This document shows positions 34,167 to 43,158 of a stretch of 64,000 nucleotides of DNA, one piece after another. The notes below the pieces were generated by a model. That model was not told the DNA's origin, ran no database searches, and was given only the letters and a program-made list of their open reading frames with translations. The number at the start of each line of letters is the position of its first letter. Position 1 is the first letter of the stretch. The position numbers and the translations under genes are program-made. This DNA is from an uncultured Treponema sp. (GTDB lineage Bacteria; Spirochaetota; Spirochaetia; Treponematales; Treponemataceae), in NCBI GenBank assembly GCA_947165895.1, contig CAMVCB010000006.1, positions 300,576 to 364,575 on the forward strand, in the 5' to 3' direction.

Positions 34167-35768
34167 ATGAAAAAGTTTTTTGCATTGAACCTTTTACTTG
34201 TATCCTTTTTTTCAGCAGCTTTTGCTCTCGAAGTAAATAAGCAGGAATTGGAAAGCCTGGGCTCAAATAAAGAAATTGAGTTTATTAATTACGAAGGCCC
34301 GCATGCTGTAATCAATACAGTTGCCCAGATTAAGGGAATCGGAAGCGAGATGGGAGTTCAGATTGCTTCTGATGTAAGTAAAAAAGGACATGCGGGAAAT
34401 AACGGGCGCTACTCTGTGATTCACGCCGTAGATCCTTCCGTAAAGGAAAAACTTGATGCAGATATCCTTATAATCGGCTCTCAGTCTCAGCTTGACCACA
34501 TCAATAACCTTCGCCGTATTATAAGCGGTTACCTTACTGCTGCCTACAATTATTCAGAAAGTGATGCCGATACACTTGCCGTTTTCATTACCGTTTATAA
34601 TGCTGTTTACCGCTCAAATATCGGGGCTTTTTTTGACAAATACAAGTCAGCCGTAACCGATAATCTTGATGCAAATTACTGCGGACTTTCGGTTGATTAT
34701 CGTGACTGGCCGGGAAAAACTCAGATTGTAATTCCTCTGTATGATGTAAATAACGGAGGGCTTTCAACAATCGATACATCAGTAATCAGTGATAAAAATG
34801 TCATTTCTTCAATGAAAGAAGATGATGATATGAATATTGACAGCCGTAAAAATCTTGTTGACCTGAAAGAGCGTGAATCTGAAGACGCAGGTCAGAATGC
34901 AAAGAATGCTCAGAAGCAGGCAACCGAAGAAAATAAAAAGCTTGAAGAAGAAAAGGCAAAAACTGAGCGGATGAAAGCAGAAGCAGAGACCGCAGAAAAA
35001 GAAGCGGCTGAAAAAGAAAAAATTGCAGAAAAAAATCCTTCTGACCAGCAGGCTCAGTCCGAAGCTGAAAATGCAAGAAGAGAAGCTGATAATAAAATGA
35101 AAGCTTTGGAAGGTCAGATAGAAAATGAAAGAATGCAGTCTTCCGTTACAGAAAATGAACGTGAAAAAGCAAGAAATCAGCAGGCTTTGAGTGACAGAAA
35201 GGAAAGTGAAGCCCAGTCAGAAAGAAAGGATATAGCAATAGATCAGGTTACTGTGCAGAATGCCCAGGCAGAAAATACTCCTGAAAATCTTGATTATGGA
35301 CTTCTTCTTGTTGATGAAAAGAAGCAGTATTCAAAAATTGTTAAATTTAACAAAAAGAACGGAAAAGCTGTAAAAGATTCACCTGTAAATGTAATTCATA
35401 ACCGCCAGTTTATCACTGCCGGAGACAATTTTGCTGTAATCGCGGGCGAAAATAAGGGAAACGGTGCTGTAAAGCTTGTTCTTATCGATCGGGAAAATAT
35501 GGAAATAATCCTCGAAACTGAGGAAAAACTTTCAGACAGCTCCCCTCTTCTTTATGACGGCGGATATTTTTACTGTATAATTTCTGAAAAAGGCGGAAAT
35601 TACCTTGGAAAATTTGATACATCCCTGCGTCTTGTTATGAAATCAGTTGAAGCTGTAAAAGCTGCAAGTCCTATTGTAATTACAGAAAATGCAATTACCG
35701 TTACCGGACAGGACGGAAAAATCAAAATTCTTGATAAATCCGATATTTCTTCCAAAATCGGAGGCTGA
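34167..35768 (+). CDS. P83/100 family antigen homologue
   Basis: 533 residues starting MKKFFALNLLLVSFFSAAFA, a cleavable signal peptide ending near residue 20. Residues 25-215 match the spirochaete P83/100 family (Borrelia p83/100 and its treponemal homologue). A long coiled coil rich in E/K/A/Q follows (about 245-365). The C-terminal domain has WD/propeller-like strands. The start is chosen by ACGGAG five nt before the ATG, not the in-frame ATG at 34107. Two bases separate it from the CDF gene. Function in the family is unclear; often immunogenic and periplasmic. Confidence 0.87.
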   Translation: MKKFFALNLLLVSFFSAAFALEVNKQELESLGSNKEIEFINYEGPHAVINTVAQIKGIGSEMGVQIASDVSKKGHAGNNGRYSVIHAVDPSVKEKLDADILIIGSQSQLDHINNLRRIISGYLTAAYNYSESDADTLAVFITVYNAVYRSNIGAFFDKYKSAVTDNLDANYCGLSVDYRDWPGKTQIVIPLYDVNNGGLSTIDTSVISDKNVISSMKEDDDMNIDSRKNLVDLKERESEDAGQNAKNAQKQATEENKKLEEEKAKTERMKAEAETAEKEAAEKEKIAEKNPSDQQAQSEAENARREADNKMKALEGQIENERMQSSVTENEREKARNQQALSDRKESEAQSERKDIAIDQVTVQNAQAENTPENLDYGLLLVDEKKQYSKIVKFNKKNGKAVKDSPVNVIHNRQFITAGDNFAVIAGENKGNGAVKLVLIDRENMEIILETEEKLSDSSPLLYDGGYFYCIISEKGGNYLGKFDTSLRLVMKSVEAVKAASPIVITENAITVTGQDGKIKILDKSDISSKIGG

Positions 35769-35770
35769 AA

Positions 35771-36889
35771 ATGACAGGAAATGAGCGTGAAAACATAATT
35801 GTAAGGGCAAGTATTACAGGAATTTCTGCAAATATCGCCCTCGCGGCCTTCAAGGCTTTCGTAGGTTTTTTATCTAACTCAATCGCGATAATACTCGACA
35901 GTGTAAACAATTTAAGTGATGCTCTTTCTTCAGTAATTACAATTATAGGAACAAAGCTTGCCGGAAAACCTGCTGACAGAAAGCATCCCTTTGGACACGG
36001 ACGGGCAGAATATCTTACAGCCCTTGTAATTGCAATCATCATTTTATACGCCGGACTTACTTCTCTTATTGAGTCGGTAAAAAAAGTAATTAATCCTGTA
36101 ACCCCGGAATATACTTCTGTTTCAATAGCTATTATCACAGTAGCAGTTTTTGTAAAAATCATTCTGGGGCTTTTTGTAAAAAGAACTGGAAAGAAAGTTA
36201 ATTCAGATTCTCTTATTGCAAGCGGTCAGGATGCCATTATGGATTCTATAATATCAGCATCCACAATTATTGCCGCCCTGATTTTTATCTTTTCGGGACT
36301 TTCTCTTGAAGCCTGGCTTGGTATTTTAATTTCTTTCGCAATCATCCGTGCGGGCTATGAAAGTCTTCACGAGACATTGAGTAAGATTCTTGGAGAACGT
36401 GTTGACGCAGGTTTGTCTCATAAAATCAAGCAGACAATCGCCTCTGTAGATCCTGAAATCCGCGGTGCCTATGACCTTGTTTTGAACAATTACGGACCAG
36501 ACAAGCATATCGGTTCAGTCCACATTGAAATTCCAGATACCTGGACTGCCGAAAAGATTGATGCTGTTACAAGAAAGATTGCCGATATTGTTTATCAGAA
36601 ACATAACATTGCGATTGCCGCAGTTGGAATTTACAGCATTAATACTCAGGATCAGAAGCTGATTGATATCCGAAATGAAGTGAATAAGCTTGTTCGAAGT
36701 CATAAGGAAATTCTTCAGATGCACGGCTTTTTTATTGATGAAAAAGCTAAGATTATGCGTTTTGACATAATTGTATCGTTCGACAGCCTTGATATGACTG
36801 CTATTTACAATCACGTTGTTGAAGATGTTGAAAATGCCTTCCCTGACTATACTGTAGAAGTACAGTTTGACTTTGATATATCGGATTAA
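35771..36889 (+). CDS. Cation diffusion facilitator (CDF) transporter
   Basis: 372 residues and six membrane helices. Metal-binding residues are visible in LDSVNNLSDALSS (helix 2) and HPFGHGRAEYL, with ASGQDAIMDS in helix 5. An extended cytoplasmic C-terminal dimerisation domain follows (HIGSVHIEIPD). Probably exports Zn, Fe or Mn in exchange for protons. The ribosome site TCGGAGG overlaps the end of the P83/100 gene, so the two are likely co-transcribed. Confidence 0.9.
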   Translation: MTGNERENIIVRASITGISANIALAAFKAFVGFLSNSIAIILDSVNNLSDALSSVITIIGTKLAGKPADRKHPFGHGRAEYLTALVIAIIILYAGLTSLIESVKKVINPVTPEYTSVSIAIITVAVFVKIILGLFVKRTGKKVNSDSLIASGQDAIMDSIISASTIIAALIFIFSGLSLEAWLGILISFAIIRAGYESLHETLSKILGERVDAGLSHKIKQTIASVDPEIRGAYDLVLNNYGPDKHIGSVHIEIPDTWTAEKIDAVTRKIADIVYQKHNIAIAAVGIYSINTQDQKLIDIRNEVNKLVRSHKEILQMHGFFIDEKAKIMRFDIIVSFDSLDMTAIYNHVVEDVENAFPDYTVEVQFDFDISD

Positions 36890-36902
36890 TAAAAAGCTAT
36901 TT

Positions 36903-36978
36903 AGTGGCTCGCATAGTCTCGCCACTTGAGGCATTTTTCACGTTAATCCTAAATCGAAGCACTGTCGTACTTCGATTT
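36903..36978. repeat. Palindromic extragenic region between convergent CDF and dnaB genes
   Basis: AGTGGC 36903-36908 pairs with GCCACT 36921-36926. AAATCGAAG 36951-36959 pairs with CTTCGATTT 36970-36978, followed by TTAACGG. The second hairpin could terminate the plus-strand operon. Not a simple terminator overall. Confidence 0.6.
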
Positions 36979-36995
36979 TTAACGGATTTTCTATT

Positions 36996-38321
36996 TTAGC
37001 CTTCATCATCATTCTGGGCGTTTTCGAATTTTGAGTATGACGGAATGAACATGATTTTAATGTCGCCGGTGGCACCGTTACGCTGCTTTGCAAGGATGAT
37101 TTTTGCTTCCTGAGCGGCAGTCTCTTCCTTAAGACGGTCACGGTGAAGAAACATAACAACGTCGGCATCCTGTTCAACCGCACCTGAACCACGAATCTGA
37201 TTTAATTTAGGCTCCTCACCTTCTGCATCGCGGGCAACCTGACTTAATGCAACAACTGGAATCTGAAGCTCGCGGGCAAGAGCCTTTAATGATTTTGAAA
37301 TTTCAGCAACCTGATCGTAAGTGGCCTTTGAAGGATCATCAGTTGTAATAAGACCAATATAGTCGATAAAGATGATTTTTACGTCGTGTTTTGTTACCAT
37401 GCGGCGGGCCATAGCTCTAAGGTCAATAAGGCGCATATTAGGTGTATCAACAACGTAAAGAGGGGCTTCAAACCAGCGGCCGGCTGCATTCTGAATCTTT
37501 GAAATATCTTCACGCTTGAGCATACCAGACCTGATTTTACTCATGCTTACCCTTGCTTCCTGAGCCAGAATACGCATACCGATAGCTTCGTAAGGCATTT
37601 CCAGAGAAAAGAAACCGCAGCTGATGTGCTTTTCTACTGCAATATACTGCATCATAGAAAGTGCAAGGGCTGTCTTACCAATAGAAGGTCTTGCACCGAT
37701 GATGATAAGTTCTGAATTCTGAAAGCCTGATGTATAGGTATCGAGTTTTGCAAAACCAGTCGGAATACCTGTAAATAGATTTTTACTGCGGAAGCGCTTT
37801 TCAATGATGTCAATTTCCTTAATCATCATCTGCTTGGCCGCATGAATCTCTGTATTTTCATTTTTTTCTGCCAGGGCAAAAATCTTTTTTTCAGCATTTT
37901 CAATAAGGTCTTCACCTTTAATGTTCAGTTCAAAAGAAGATGCTTTAAGTTCTGAAGAGATTTTAATAAGCTCCCGTCGTTCGTAGCGGTCAAGAACAAT
38001 CTGCGCATAATAATCAACGTTGGCCGATGAAGGAACTGAGCTTGTAAGGGAGGCAATGTAGGCAGGACCGCCCGCCTTTTCAAGGTTATTCTGTTTTGTA
38101 AGTTCGTTTATTAATGAAAGGGAGTCACCTGTAATATTTTGTGTGTAAAGCTTAATGAGTGCATCATAAATAAGCTGATTCTGAAGGGAATAAAAATTGT
38201 CCGCTTTTAAAACGGTAACAACTTCAGAAAACGCTTCCCAGTTCAAAAGAAGGGAGCCTAAAACCGCCTGTTCTGCTTCCAGACTGTGAGGAGGCACTTT
38301 ATCATTAAAATTTACATCCAT
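36996..38321 (-). CDS. dnaB: Replicative DNA helicase
   Basis: Unwinds DNA at the replication fork. The N-terminal domain has PPHSLEAEQAVLGSLL. The RecA-type motor has Walker A GARPSIGKTALALSM and the acidic IIFIDYIGLI. VVALSQVARDAE, the arginine-finger motif RGSGAVEQDAD and the late KQRNGATG also fit. The ATG at 38319-38321 is chosen because GGGAGA precedes it; an in-frame ATG five codons earlier is less good. It ends the rpsF-ssb-rpsR-rplI-dnaB block behind a terminator. Confidence 0.97.
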   Translation of the reverse strand: MDVNFNDKVPPHSLEAEQAVLGSLLLNWEAFSEVVTVLKADNFYSLQNQLIYDALIKLYTQNITGDSLSLINELTKQNNLEKAGGPAYIASLTSSVPSSANVDYYAQIVLDRYERRELIKISSELKASSFELNIKGEDLIENAEKKIFALAEKNENTEIHAAKQMMIKEIDIIEKRFRSKNLFTGIPTGFAKLDTYTSGFQNSELIIIGARPSIGKTALALSMMQYIAVEKHISCGFFSLEMPYEAIGMRILAQEARVSMSKIRSGMLKREDISKIQNAAGRWFEAPLYVVDTPNMRLIDLRAMARRMVTKHDVKIIFIDYIGLITTDDPSKATYDQVAEISKSLKALARELQIPVVALSQVARDAEGEEPKLNQIRGSGAVEQDADVVMFLHRDRLKEETAAQEAKIILAKQRNGATGDIKIMFIPSYSKFENAQNDDEG

Positions 38322-38342
38322 AATTATCTCCCGCAAAAATCC

Positions 38343-38372
38343 AAAAAAAAACCGGCACTATAAAAATGCCGG
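38343..38372 (-). terminator. Terminator between rplI and dnaB
   Basis: On the minus strand CCGGCA, a 9-nt loop, TGCCGG and then nine T. It separates the ribosomal genes from dnaB, which would depend on read-through or a weak local promoter. Confidence 0.85.
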
Positions 38373-38395
38373 CATAGAAAACTGAATATTAAAAC

Positions 38396-38899
38396 TTATT
38401 CAGCTTTAGCTTCTGCTTTTTCTTCTTTTTTAGCATTGTCAGCTTTAGCTTCGTCCTGAGACTTTACGTTAAGCTTAACTTCAGCAACCTGAGATTCGTA
38501 GAGTTTTACATTGAAGTGGTAGCTTCCAACCTGTTTGATTGTAGAACCGGCAATTTCAATTCTCTTGCGTTCAATCTCAAAGCCCTGTTTAGCAAGAGCT
38601 TCTGCAACAACGTGTGATGTAACGGCACCAAAAAGTTTTCCGTTAGCAGCTGCTGGCATAGCAAGTTCAAGAGTAAGAGCTTCAAGCTTCTCTTTAAGGC
38701 TTGCAGAATCCTTGCGTTTCTGCTCTTTGCGTGCTTCAATTTCAGCTTTGCGTGCTTCAAAAATCATTACTGTTGCATCATTGTAAGGAACAGCAAGATT
38801 ACGTGGAAGAAGATAGTTGCGGGCGTAACCGTTAGCAACGTTTTTTACGTCTCCTTCTTCACCAAGGTGATTAACGTCTACGTTAAGAATTACTTTCAT
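38396..38899 (-). CDS. rplI: 50S ribosomal protein L9
   Basis: 167 residues. The N-terminal rRNA-binding domain starts MKVILNVDVNHLGEEGDVK, with NGYARNYLLPRNLA. A long central helix connects to the C-terminal domain. A non-conserved acidic/lysine tail (KAEAKAE) extends it beyond the usual 150 residues. AGGAGC lies before the ATG. Confidence 0.97.
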   Translation of the reverse strand: MKVILNVDVNHLGEEGDVKNVANGYARNYLLPRNLAVPYNDATVMIFEARKAEIEARKEQKRKDSASLKEKLEALTLELAMPAAANGKLFGAVTSHVVAEALAKQGFEIERKRIEIAGSTIKQVGSYHFNVKLYESQVAEVKLNVKSQDEAKADNAKKEEKAEAKAE

Positions 38900-39016
38900 T
38901 TCAAGCTCCTGTGGTAGTCCTTCTGAGCTACCGTTTTATTATTTTTACGCCAAAACCCGGAGTATGGGCAGGGCATAATTTAAATTTTAAGTAAGCAGGA
39001 ATTGCCTGCTCTTGTC

Positions 39017-39328
39017 TTACTCAGTAACAAATGGCAAAAGACAAATTGCTCTTGCGCGTTTAATTTCTTTTGCAAGCTCTCTCTGGTGTTTTGCACATGT
39101 ACCAGTGATGCGGCGTGGAAGAATCTTACCGCGTTCTGTCATATAGCGGCGGAGTGCATCTGCATCCTTGTAGTCAATCTTTGTTTTGTTAGCGCAGAAA
39201 CGGCAAACCTTCTTGCGGAAGTATGTTTTACCTTTAGCACGACCGTCACGATCTTCTTCGCGACCCTCTGACTCTGGTGCAACCTGAGCTGCAGTCTGTT
39301 CTTCATATTCTTTGTTTTCTTCAGCCAT
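39017..39328 (-). CDS. rpsR: 30S ribosomal protein S18
   Basis: 103 residues. A disordered acidic extension (about 1-33) precedes the S18 core. The core [16 protein letters not shown] is the C-x-x-C version, which with [12 protein letters not shown] could bind zinc. Normal operon position between ssb and rplI. Confidence 0.96.
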   Translation of the reverse strand: MAEENKEYEEQTAAQVAPESEGREEDRDGRAKGKTYFRKKVCRFCANKTKIDYKDADALRRYMTERGKILPRRITGTCAKHQRELAKEIKRARAICLLPFVTE

Positions 39329-39352
39329 AATATTTTCCTTATTATTGTTAGT

Positions 39353-39841
39353 TTAGAATGGAATATCTTCCGGGAAATCATTTCCGGAATCACCGTATGA
39401 ATCCTGAGGATAAGGATTTGAATATCCGCCGTTAGAAGGAGCAGCATTATTTACAGGCTGGAATCTTGGGGCACCCCCAACCGGCGCACCGCCCTCTGAT
39501 TTACCGCCTAAAAGCTGAACGTTGTTTGCAACAATAGAAACCCTGCTCTGCTTCTGACCGTCTTTTTCCCAACGGTCCTGCTTAAGATATCCTTCAACAC
39601 AAATCTGTTTGCCTTTCAAAAGATAAGGCTTAAGATTTTCTGCTGTTTTTCCCCAGATTGTAACGTCAAAATAGTTTACTTCGTCTACCCACTGGTCACC
39701 ATTTTTTCGGCTTCTGTTTACGGCGATACTGACATTAGCGCGAGCCTGTCCGTTTGCAACATATCCGAAGCTTCTTTCATCAGCTCCAAGATCTCTTGTA
39801 AGACGTCCAATAAGTACAACATGATTTAAGTCAGTCATCAT
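39353..39841 (-). CDS. ssb: Single-stranded DNA-binding protein
   Basis: 162 residues. N-terminal OB fold (LNHVVLIGRLTRDLG, IWGKTAENLKPYL). A G/P/N-rich linker is followed by the acidic tip DFPEDIPF that recruits repair and replication partners. It lies between rpsF and rpsR. Confidence 0.97.
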   Translation of the reverse strand: MMTDLNHVVLIGRLTRDLGADERSFGYVANGQARANVSIAVNRSRKNGDQWVDEVNYFDVTIWGKTAENLKPYLLKGKQICVEGYLKQDRWEKDGQKQSRVSIVANNVQLLGGKSEGGAPVGGAPRFQPVNNAAPSNGGYSNPYPQDSYGDSGNDFPEDIPF

Positions 39842-39872
39842 AAACTCCTAAAAATGATTTAAGTGGTTAAGC

Positions 39873-40160
39873 TTATTTTGCTTCGTCGAGGCGAACAAAC
39901 TGGTATTTAAGCAGGTTCTGGTTGATTTTGAATTCTTTTTCAATTTCAATAACTTTACCAGGGTTAAGGTTCATTGTGTAAAGGTAGAAACGGCCTTTTC
40001 TCTGTTTGTTGATCATGTATGCGAGATCGCGTTCACCAAAGAGTTTATCTTCAGTAATCTCTGCACCGAATTTTGCGAGTGTGCTTTTTACGTCTTCAGC
40101 ACCTTTTTTTGACTTCTCATCATCCATTGGATAGATAGTCATAAGTTCATACTTTTTCAT
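39873..40160 (-). CDS. rpsF: 30S ribosomal protein S6
   Basis: 95 residues with YELMTIYPMDD at the N-terminus and LAYMINKQRKGRFYLYTMN, the S6 core that contacts S18. First gene of the ribosomal operon. Its Shine-Dalgarno is part of a hairpin (40166-40186), which may allow translational control. Confidence 0.96.
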   Translation of the reverse strand: MKKYELMTIYPMDDEKSKKGAEDVKSTLAKFGAEITEDKLFGERDLAYMINKQRKGRFYLYTMNLNPGKVIEIEKEFKINQNLLKYQFVRLDEAK

Positions 40161-40165
40161 AAGTA

Positions 40166-40186
40166 TCTCCTAAAAAATTCAGGAGG
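40166..40186 (-). promoter_or_regulatory. Leader hairpin sequestering the rpsF ribosome site
   Basis: In the transcript CTCCT, a 9-nt loop, then AGGAG, the latter being the Shine-Dalgarno 6-7 nt before the rpsF ATG. A U-G pair can extend the stem. It would hide the ribosome site. Confidence 0.55.
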
Positions 40187-40218
40187 ACAAAGTACAATTA
40201 TTGAGTCAACGACTGATA

Positions 40219-40252
40219 ATTATAAATGACCAGTTAAATGTAAGTGGTCATT
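40219..40252 (-). promoter_or_regulatory. rpsF promoter with embedded inverted repeat
   Basis: TATAAT on the minus strand at 40219-40224. The inverted repeat AATGACCA 40225-40232 / TGGTCATT 40245-40252 fills the space between -10 and -35. The -35 is weak. This arrangement suggests an operator. Confidence 0.5.
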
Positions 40253-40351
40253 CCTCCTTGTGGACATAAGGAAAATCATTTGTACGTTAAATGCACATAG
40301 ATTTCCAAGGGGTGTTCTAAAAATATATAGAAAATACGCCTCTTTTTCAAC

Positions 40352-40396
40352 TATTAGAGCTAAAAACTTGTGAGTTTTTCTCTAATAATGTATAAT
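40352..40396 (+). promoter_or_regulatory. Promoter and palindrome upstream of ankyrin gene (leaderless)
   Basis: TTGTGA (40368-40373), 17 bp, TATAAT (40391-40396), 7 nt, ATG 40404. The -35 sits in the loop of a long hairpin: TATTAGAG 40352-40359 with CTCTAATA 40380-40387, and AAAAACT 40362-40368 with AGTTTTT 40373-40379. Confidence 0.7.
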
Positions 40397-40403
40397 TTTT
40401 TCT

Positions 40404-42125
40404 ATGTTAAATCGGTTAAAAAGTTTTTTCATTTTTACAGGCTTATTTTTTGCGCTCAATCCCCTTCCAACTTCTGCTTCTCTGCTTTTCAGTCAGTCAT
40501 CTGCCCTTGTCCGTACTGAAGCACCGGTAATTTCCAATCCTGTTAAGAACAGCATGTGGTATATCTGTAAAAAAAAGGGAAACAATGCCGGCAACATAGT
40601 CAGAGGGCCATTTGAAAGCCGCGAGGCTGCCTTTGCAAACTGGTACTACTATTCAGCTTCTTCCAAAAAAGAATGTATATCAGAAAACCTGAACTTTATA
40701 ACCTCTGATCCAGAGGCAGATTACCCTGAGGAATTTGAAGCTGTAAAAAAAGAACTGGAAGAAAATCATGCCCAGGCCCTTAAAAAGTATTCAATCAAGC
40801 CTAACGAAAAAATCGAAAAGAATTATATAAAGCGGACAAAGTCTCTTGCCCCTCAGTCAAAAATTTTTGAAATTGATCTTTTTTCAATTCAGAAAAAAAT
40901 CCTTTTTGAAAATAAAACAACGGCTGACTACACAGCCTCACTTGAAATTAACCTTGGAAAAAAGATTTCAATCAACGCCGGTGATACGGTTGTCCTCAAA
41001 TGGAAGGGTAAATTTGATATTTTTATTCCAAAGCTTAGCCTGAATTTTAACAGCCGGACAGATGTGCTTGGAGAAAACATTCCGGAAGATGAAATTTTTG
41101 AAGGTTATCAGGTTTATGTAATCGAAGAAAAACTTCCGGCAACAATCAGAATCGAGCTTTTTTATCCGGATTTTGTAGGAGAATCAGCTCAGTTTACTCT
41201 TCTAAAGCGTTCTGACCGGGTAGATTTAAGCAAGGCAGAAGAAACTGCAGAAGAAGTAAAAGAAGTTGAAGAAGAAAAAGCTGCTGCAGGAGAAGCCGGT
41301 CTTGCTGCAGAAAATAAAGAGAATACAGAGAATGCAGAAAATAGTGAAACTGATTTTTCTTTTGTGCCTTCTGCTATCGAAGCTGCTGACTCTTCTGTAA
41401 AGCGATATAAGCGTGAATATCTTCAGGATTTTGCCCTGCCTGAAACAACAGAAATTCCCCTTACCCTTAGCGGCTCGTCTGCGGCAAAGGAAGAAAAAAA
41501 ACTGGTTGCAAATCCAAATCTTAAGGACAAGGATGGCAGAACAGATTTAATGAAGGCCTGCGCACTTGGAAATGAATGGCAGGTAAAAAATCTTCTTGAA
41601 TCTGGAGCAAAGGTAAATCTTAAAGATAAGGATGGCTGGACAGCCCTGATGTATGCAGTTCGCTATTCAGAAAGCCTTGCAACGGTAAATCTTCTGCTTG
41701 ATGCAAATGCAGACGTAAAGCTTTTGAATAATTATTCTTCTTCTGCCCTTTTGATTGCGGTAAGCTTTAACAACAATCCTCAGATTCTTACCCGTCTTAT
41801 GGATTATTATAACAGCTCAGACAAGGAGCTTTTAAAAGCTCTTGTATTTCTGCTTTCATCAAACTCATCAACTGATTATATAATCAAGGAAAAAATCAAG
41901 CTTTTTATTGATAAAGAAATTCCATTGAATACTTTTTATAATGGAAAGACTCCCCTTATGTATGCGGCACAGTATTCAGCTTCAACAGAAGTAATAAAAC
42001 TCCTTCTTGATAATGATGCTGTAAAGACAATCCGTTCTGTCGAAGGAAAAACGGTTTTTGATTATGCAAAAGATAATTCAAAACTTAGACACGATGATAT
42101 ATACTGGTCGCTCAATTCAAAATAA
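40404..42125 (+). CDS. Secreted ankyrin-repeat protein
   Basis: 573 residues. A signal peptide (about 1-26, ending PTSASL) is followed by a unique domain to about residue 270. An acidic E/A/N-rich linker (275-320) leads to 4-5 ankyrin repeats near 370-565. These include DGRTDLMKACALGNEWQVKN, DGWTALMYAVRYSES and NGKTPLMYAAQYSAS. Likely periplasmic protein-protein interaction; no enzymatic motif. No Shine-Dalgarno; the -10 box lies 7 nt from the ATG. Confidence 0.8.
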   Translation: MLNRLKSFFIFTGLFFALNPLPTSASLLFSQSSALVRTEAPVISNPVKNSMWYICKKKGNNAGNIVRGPFESREAAFANWYYYSASSKKECISENLNFITSDPEADYPEEFEAVKKELEENHAQALKKYSIKPNEKIEKNYIKRTKSLAPQSKIFEIDLFSIQKKILFENKTTADYTASLEINLGKKISINAGDTVVLKWKGKFDIFIPKLSLNFNSRTDVLGENIPEDEIFEGYQVYVIEEKLPATIRIELFYPDFVGESAQFTLLKRSDRVDLSKAEETAEEVKEVEEEKAAAGEAGLAAENKENTENAENSETDFSFVPSAIEAADSSVKRYKREYLQDFALPETTEIPLTLSGSSAAKEEKKLVANPNLKDKDGRTDLMKACALGNEWQVKNLLESGAKVNLKDKDGWTALMYAVRYSESLATVNLLLDANADVKLLNNYSSSALLIAVSFNNNPQILTRLMDYYNSSDKELLKALVFLLSSNSSTDYIIKEKIKLFIDKEIPLNTFYNGKTPLMYAAQYSASTEVIKLLLDNDAVKTIRSVEGKTVFDYAKDNSKLRHDDIYWSLNSK

Positions 42126-42139
42126 AACTGGATGAACAA

Positions 42140-42700
42140 ATGAGAATAACTGGCGGTAAATTAAAAGGAAGAATTATAAAATGTCCGGACGGAGTAATCA
42201 GACCGGCAATGGACAGAATGAGGGAATCTGTTTTTTCCATTCTGGGGGATTTGAGCGGAAAATCCTGGCTTGATTTATTTTCCGGTTCAGGAACCATTGC
42301 TATTGAAGCTGTTTCCAGAGGAGCAAGTGATGTCGAACTCTGCGAAAAAGATAAAATCAAGGTTAATACCGTACTTGAAAACGTTGAGGTAACTCAAAAA
42401 GAATGTGGTGTAAAAATAAAATGTCATTTTATGCCTGTTGAATATTTTATAAAGCGCTGTAAAAGGGATTTTGATTATATATTTTTTGATCCGCCCTTCC
42501 CTTATAAATTTCATGAGGATTTAATAAAAAAGGCAGATGAGGGAAAACTTCTTAAGGAAAGCGGTACAATTATGGTTCACCGTCCCGAAGAACACTTTAT
42601 GCCCGATAAAATTGGAAATCTTACCCGCTATGATCAGCGTATTTACGGCCGTTCAATAGTGGATTTTTATGGATATAGGGAAAATTCTTCAGAATATTAA
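42140..42700 (+). CDS. rsmD: 16S rRNA (guanine966-N2)-methyltransferase
   Basis: 186 residues. MRITGGKLKGRIIKCPDG and IRPAMDRMRESVFSIL are the RsmD N-terminal signature. SAM motif LDLFSGSGTIAIEA and catalytic FFDPPFPYKF. It acts on the 30S assembly intermediate. Its stop codon is inside the terminator stem at 42691-42720. Confidence 0.94.
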   Translation: MRITGGKLKGRIIKCPDGVIRPAMDRMRESVFSILGDLSGKSWLDLFSGSGTIAIEAVSRGASDVELCEKDKIKVNTVLENVEVTQKECGVKIKCHFMPVEYFIKRCKRDFDYIFFDPPFPYKFHEDLIKKADEGKLLKESGTIMVHRPEEHFMPDKIGNLTRYDQRIYGRSIVDFYGYRENSSEY

Positions 42701-42730
42701 TAACACTTTATTAATATTCTTTGTTTTTTT
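42691..42730 (+). terminator. rsmD terminator
   Basis: Perfect 13-bp stem AGAATATTAATAA / TTATTAATATTCT with loop CACT, followed by TTGTTTTTTT. It contains the rsmD stop codon. The T tract overlaps the next -35 box. Confidence 0.85.
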
Positions 42731-42749
42731 CCGATATATATAGTATAAT
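42721..42749 (+). promoter_or_regulatory. Promoter of the TPR gene pair
   Basis: TTGTTT (42721-42726), 17 bp, TATAAT (42744-42749). The leader is about 30 nt to the ATG at 42787; no clear Shine-Dalgarno. Confidence 0.7.
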
Positions 42750-42786
42750 ATATTTATAAGTTGGTAATTTAAATAAGTAAAGTTAC

Positions 42787-43143
42787 ATGGCAAAACGAAA
42801 AGAAATTGAACAGAACTTTGTAAAAAATCTTCAGGAAAAGAAAATTCCCGACGGCTTTATCAAACTCACCGATAATCCGGTTAATGGCTTATCTTCTGAG
42901 CAGAAGGTTATCCTCAACCGCAAGGCAAATACAATGTTCAATAATGGAAACGTTGAAGATGCCAGACGAATCTTTATCACCACCGGTTATTCTGACGGAC
43001 TGACCAGGGTGGGAAATTACTACATGGATAAAAATGAATCTTTAAAGGCTTTGAAAGCCTACTACCTTGCTCATAATACGCGGGAAACCGAGCCGATTTA
43101 TGAGCAGATAGCAAAAGTGATTTCAAAACTGATATCTGATTAA
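42787..43143 (+). CDS. Small TPR-like hypothetical protein
   Basis: 118 residues, all helical. Segments LNRKANTMFNNGNVEDARRI and GNYYMDKNESLKALKAYYLA have TPR spacing. No signal peptide. Sixteen nucleotides before the larger TPR gene, with which it is presumably co-transcribed. Function unknown. Confidence 0.75.
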   Translation: MAKRKEIEQNFVKNLQEKKIPDGFIKLTDNPVNGLSSEQKVILNRKANTMFNNGNVEDARRIFITTGYSDGLTRVGNYYMDKNESLKALKAYYLAHNTRETEPIYEQIAKVISKLISD

Positions 43144-43158
43144 AAAAAAATAAAAAAA

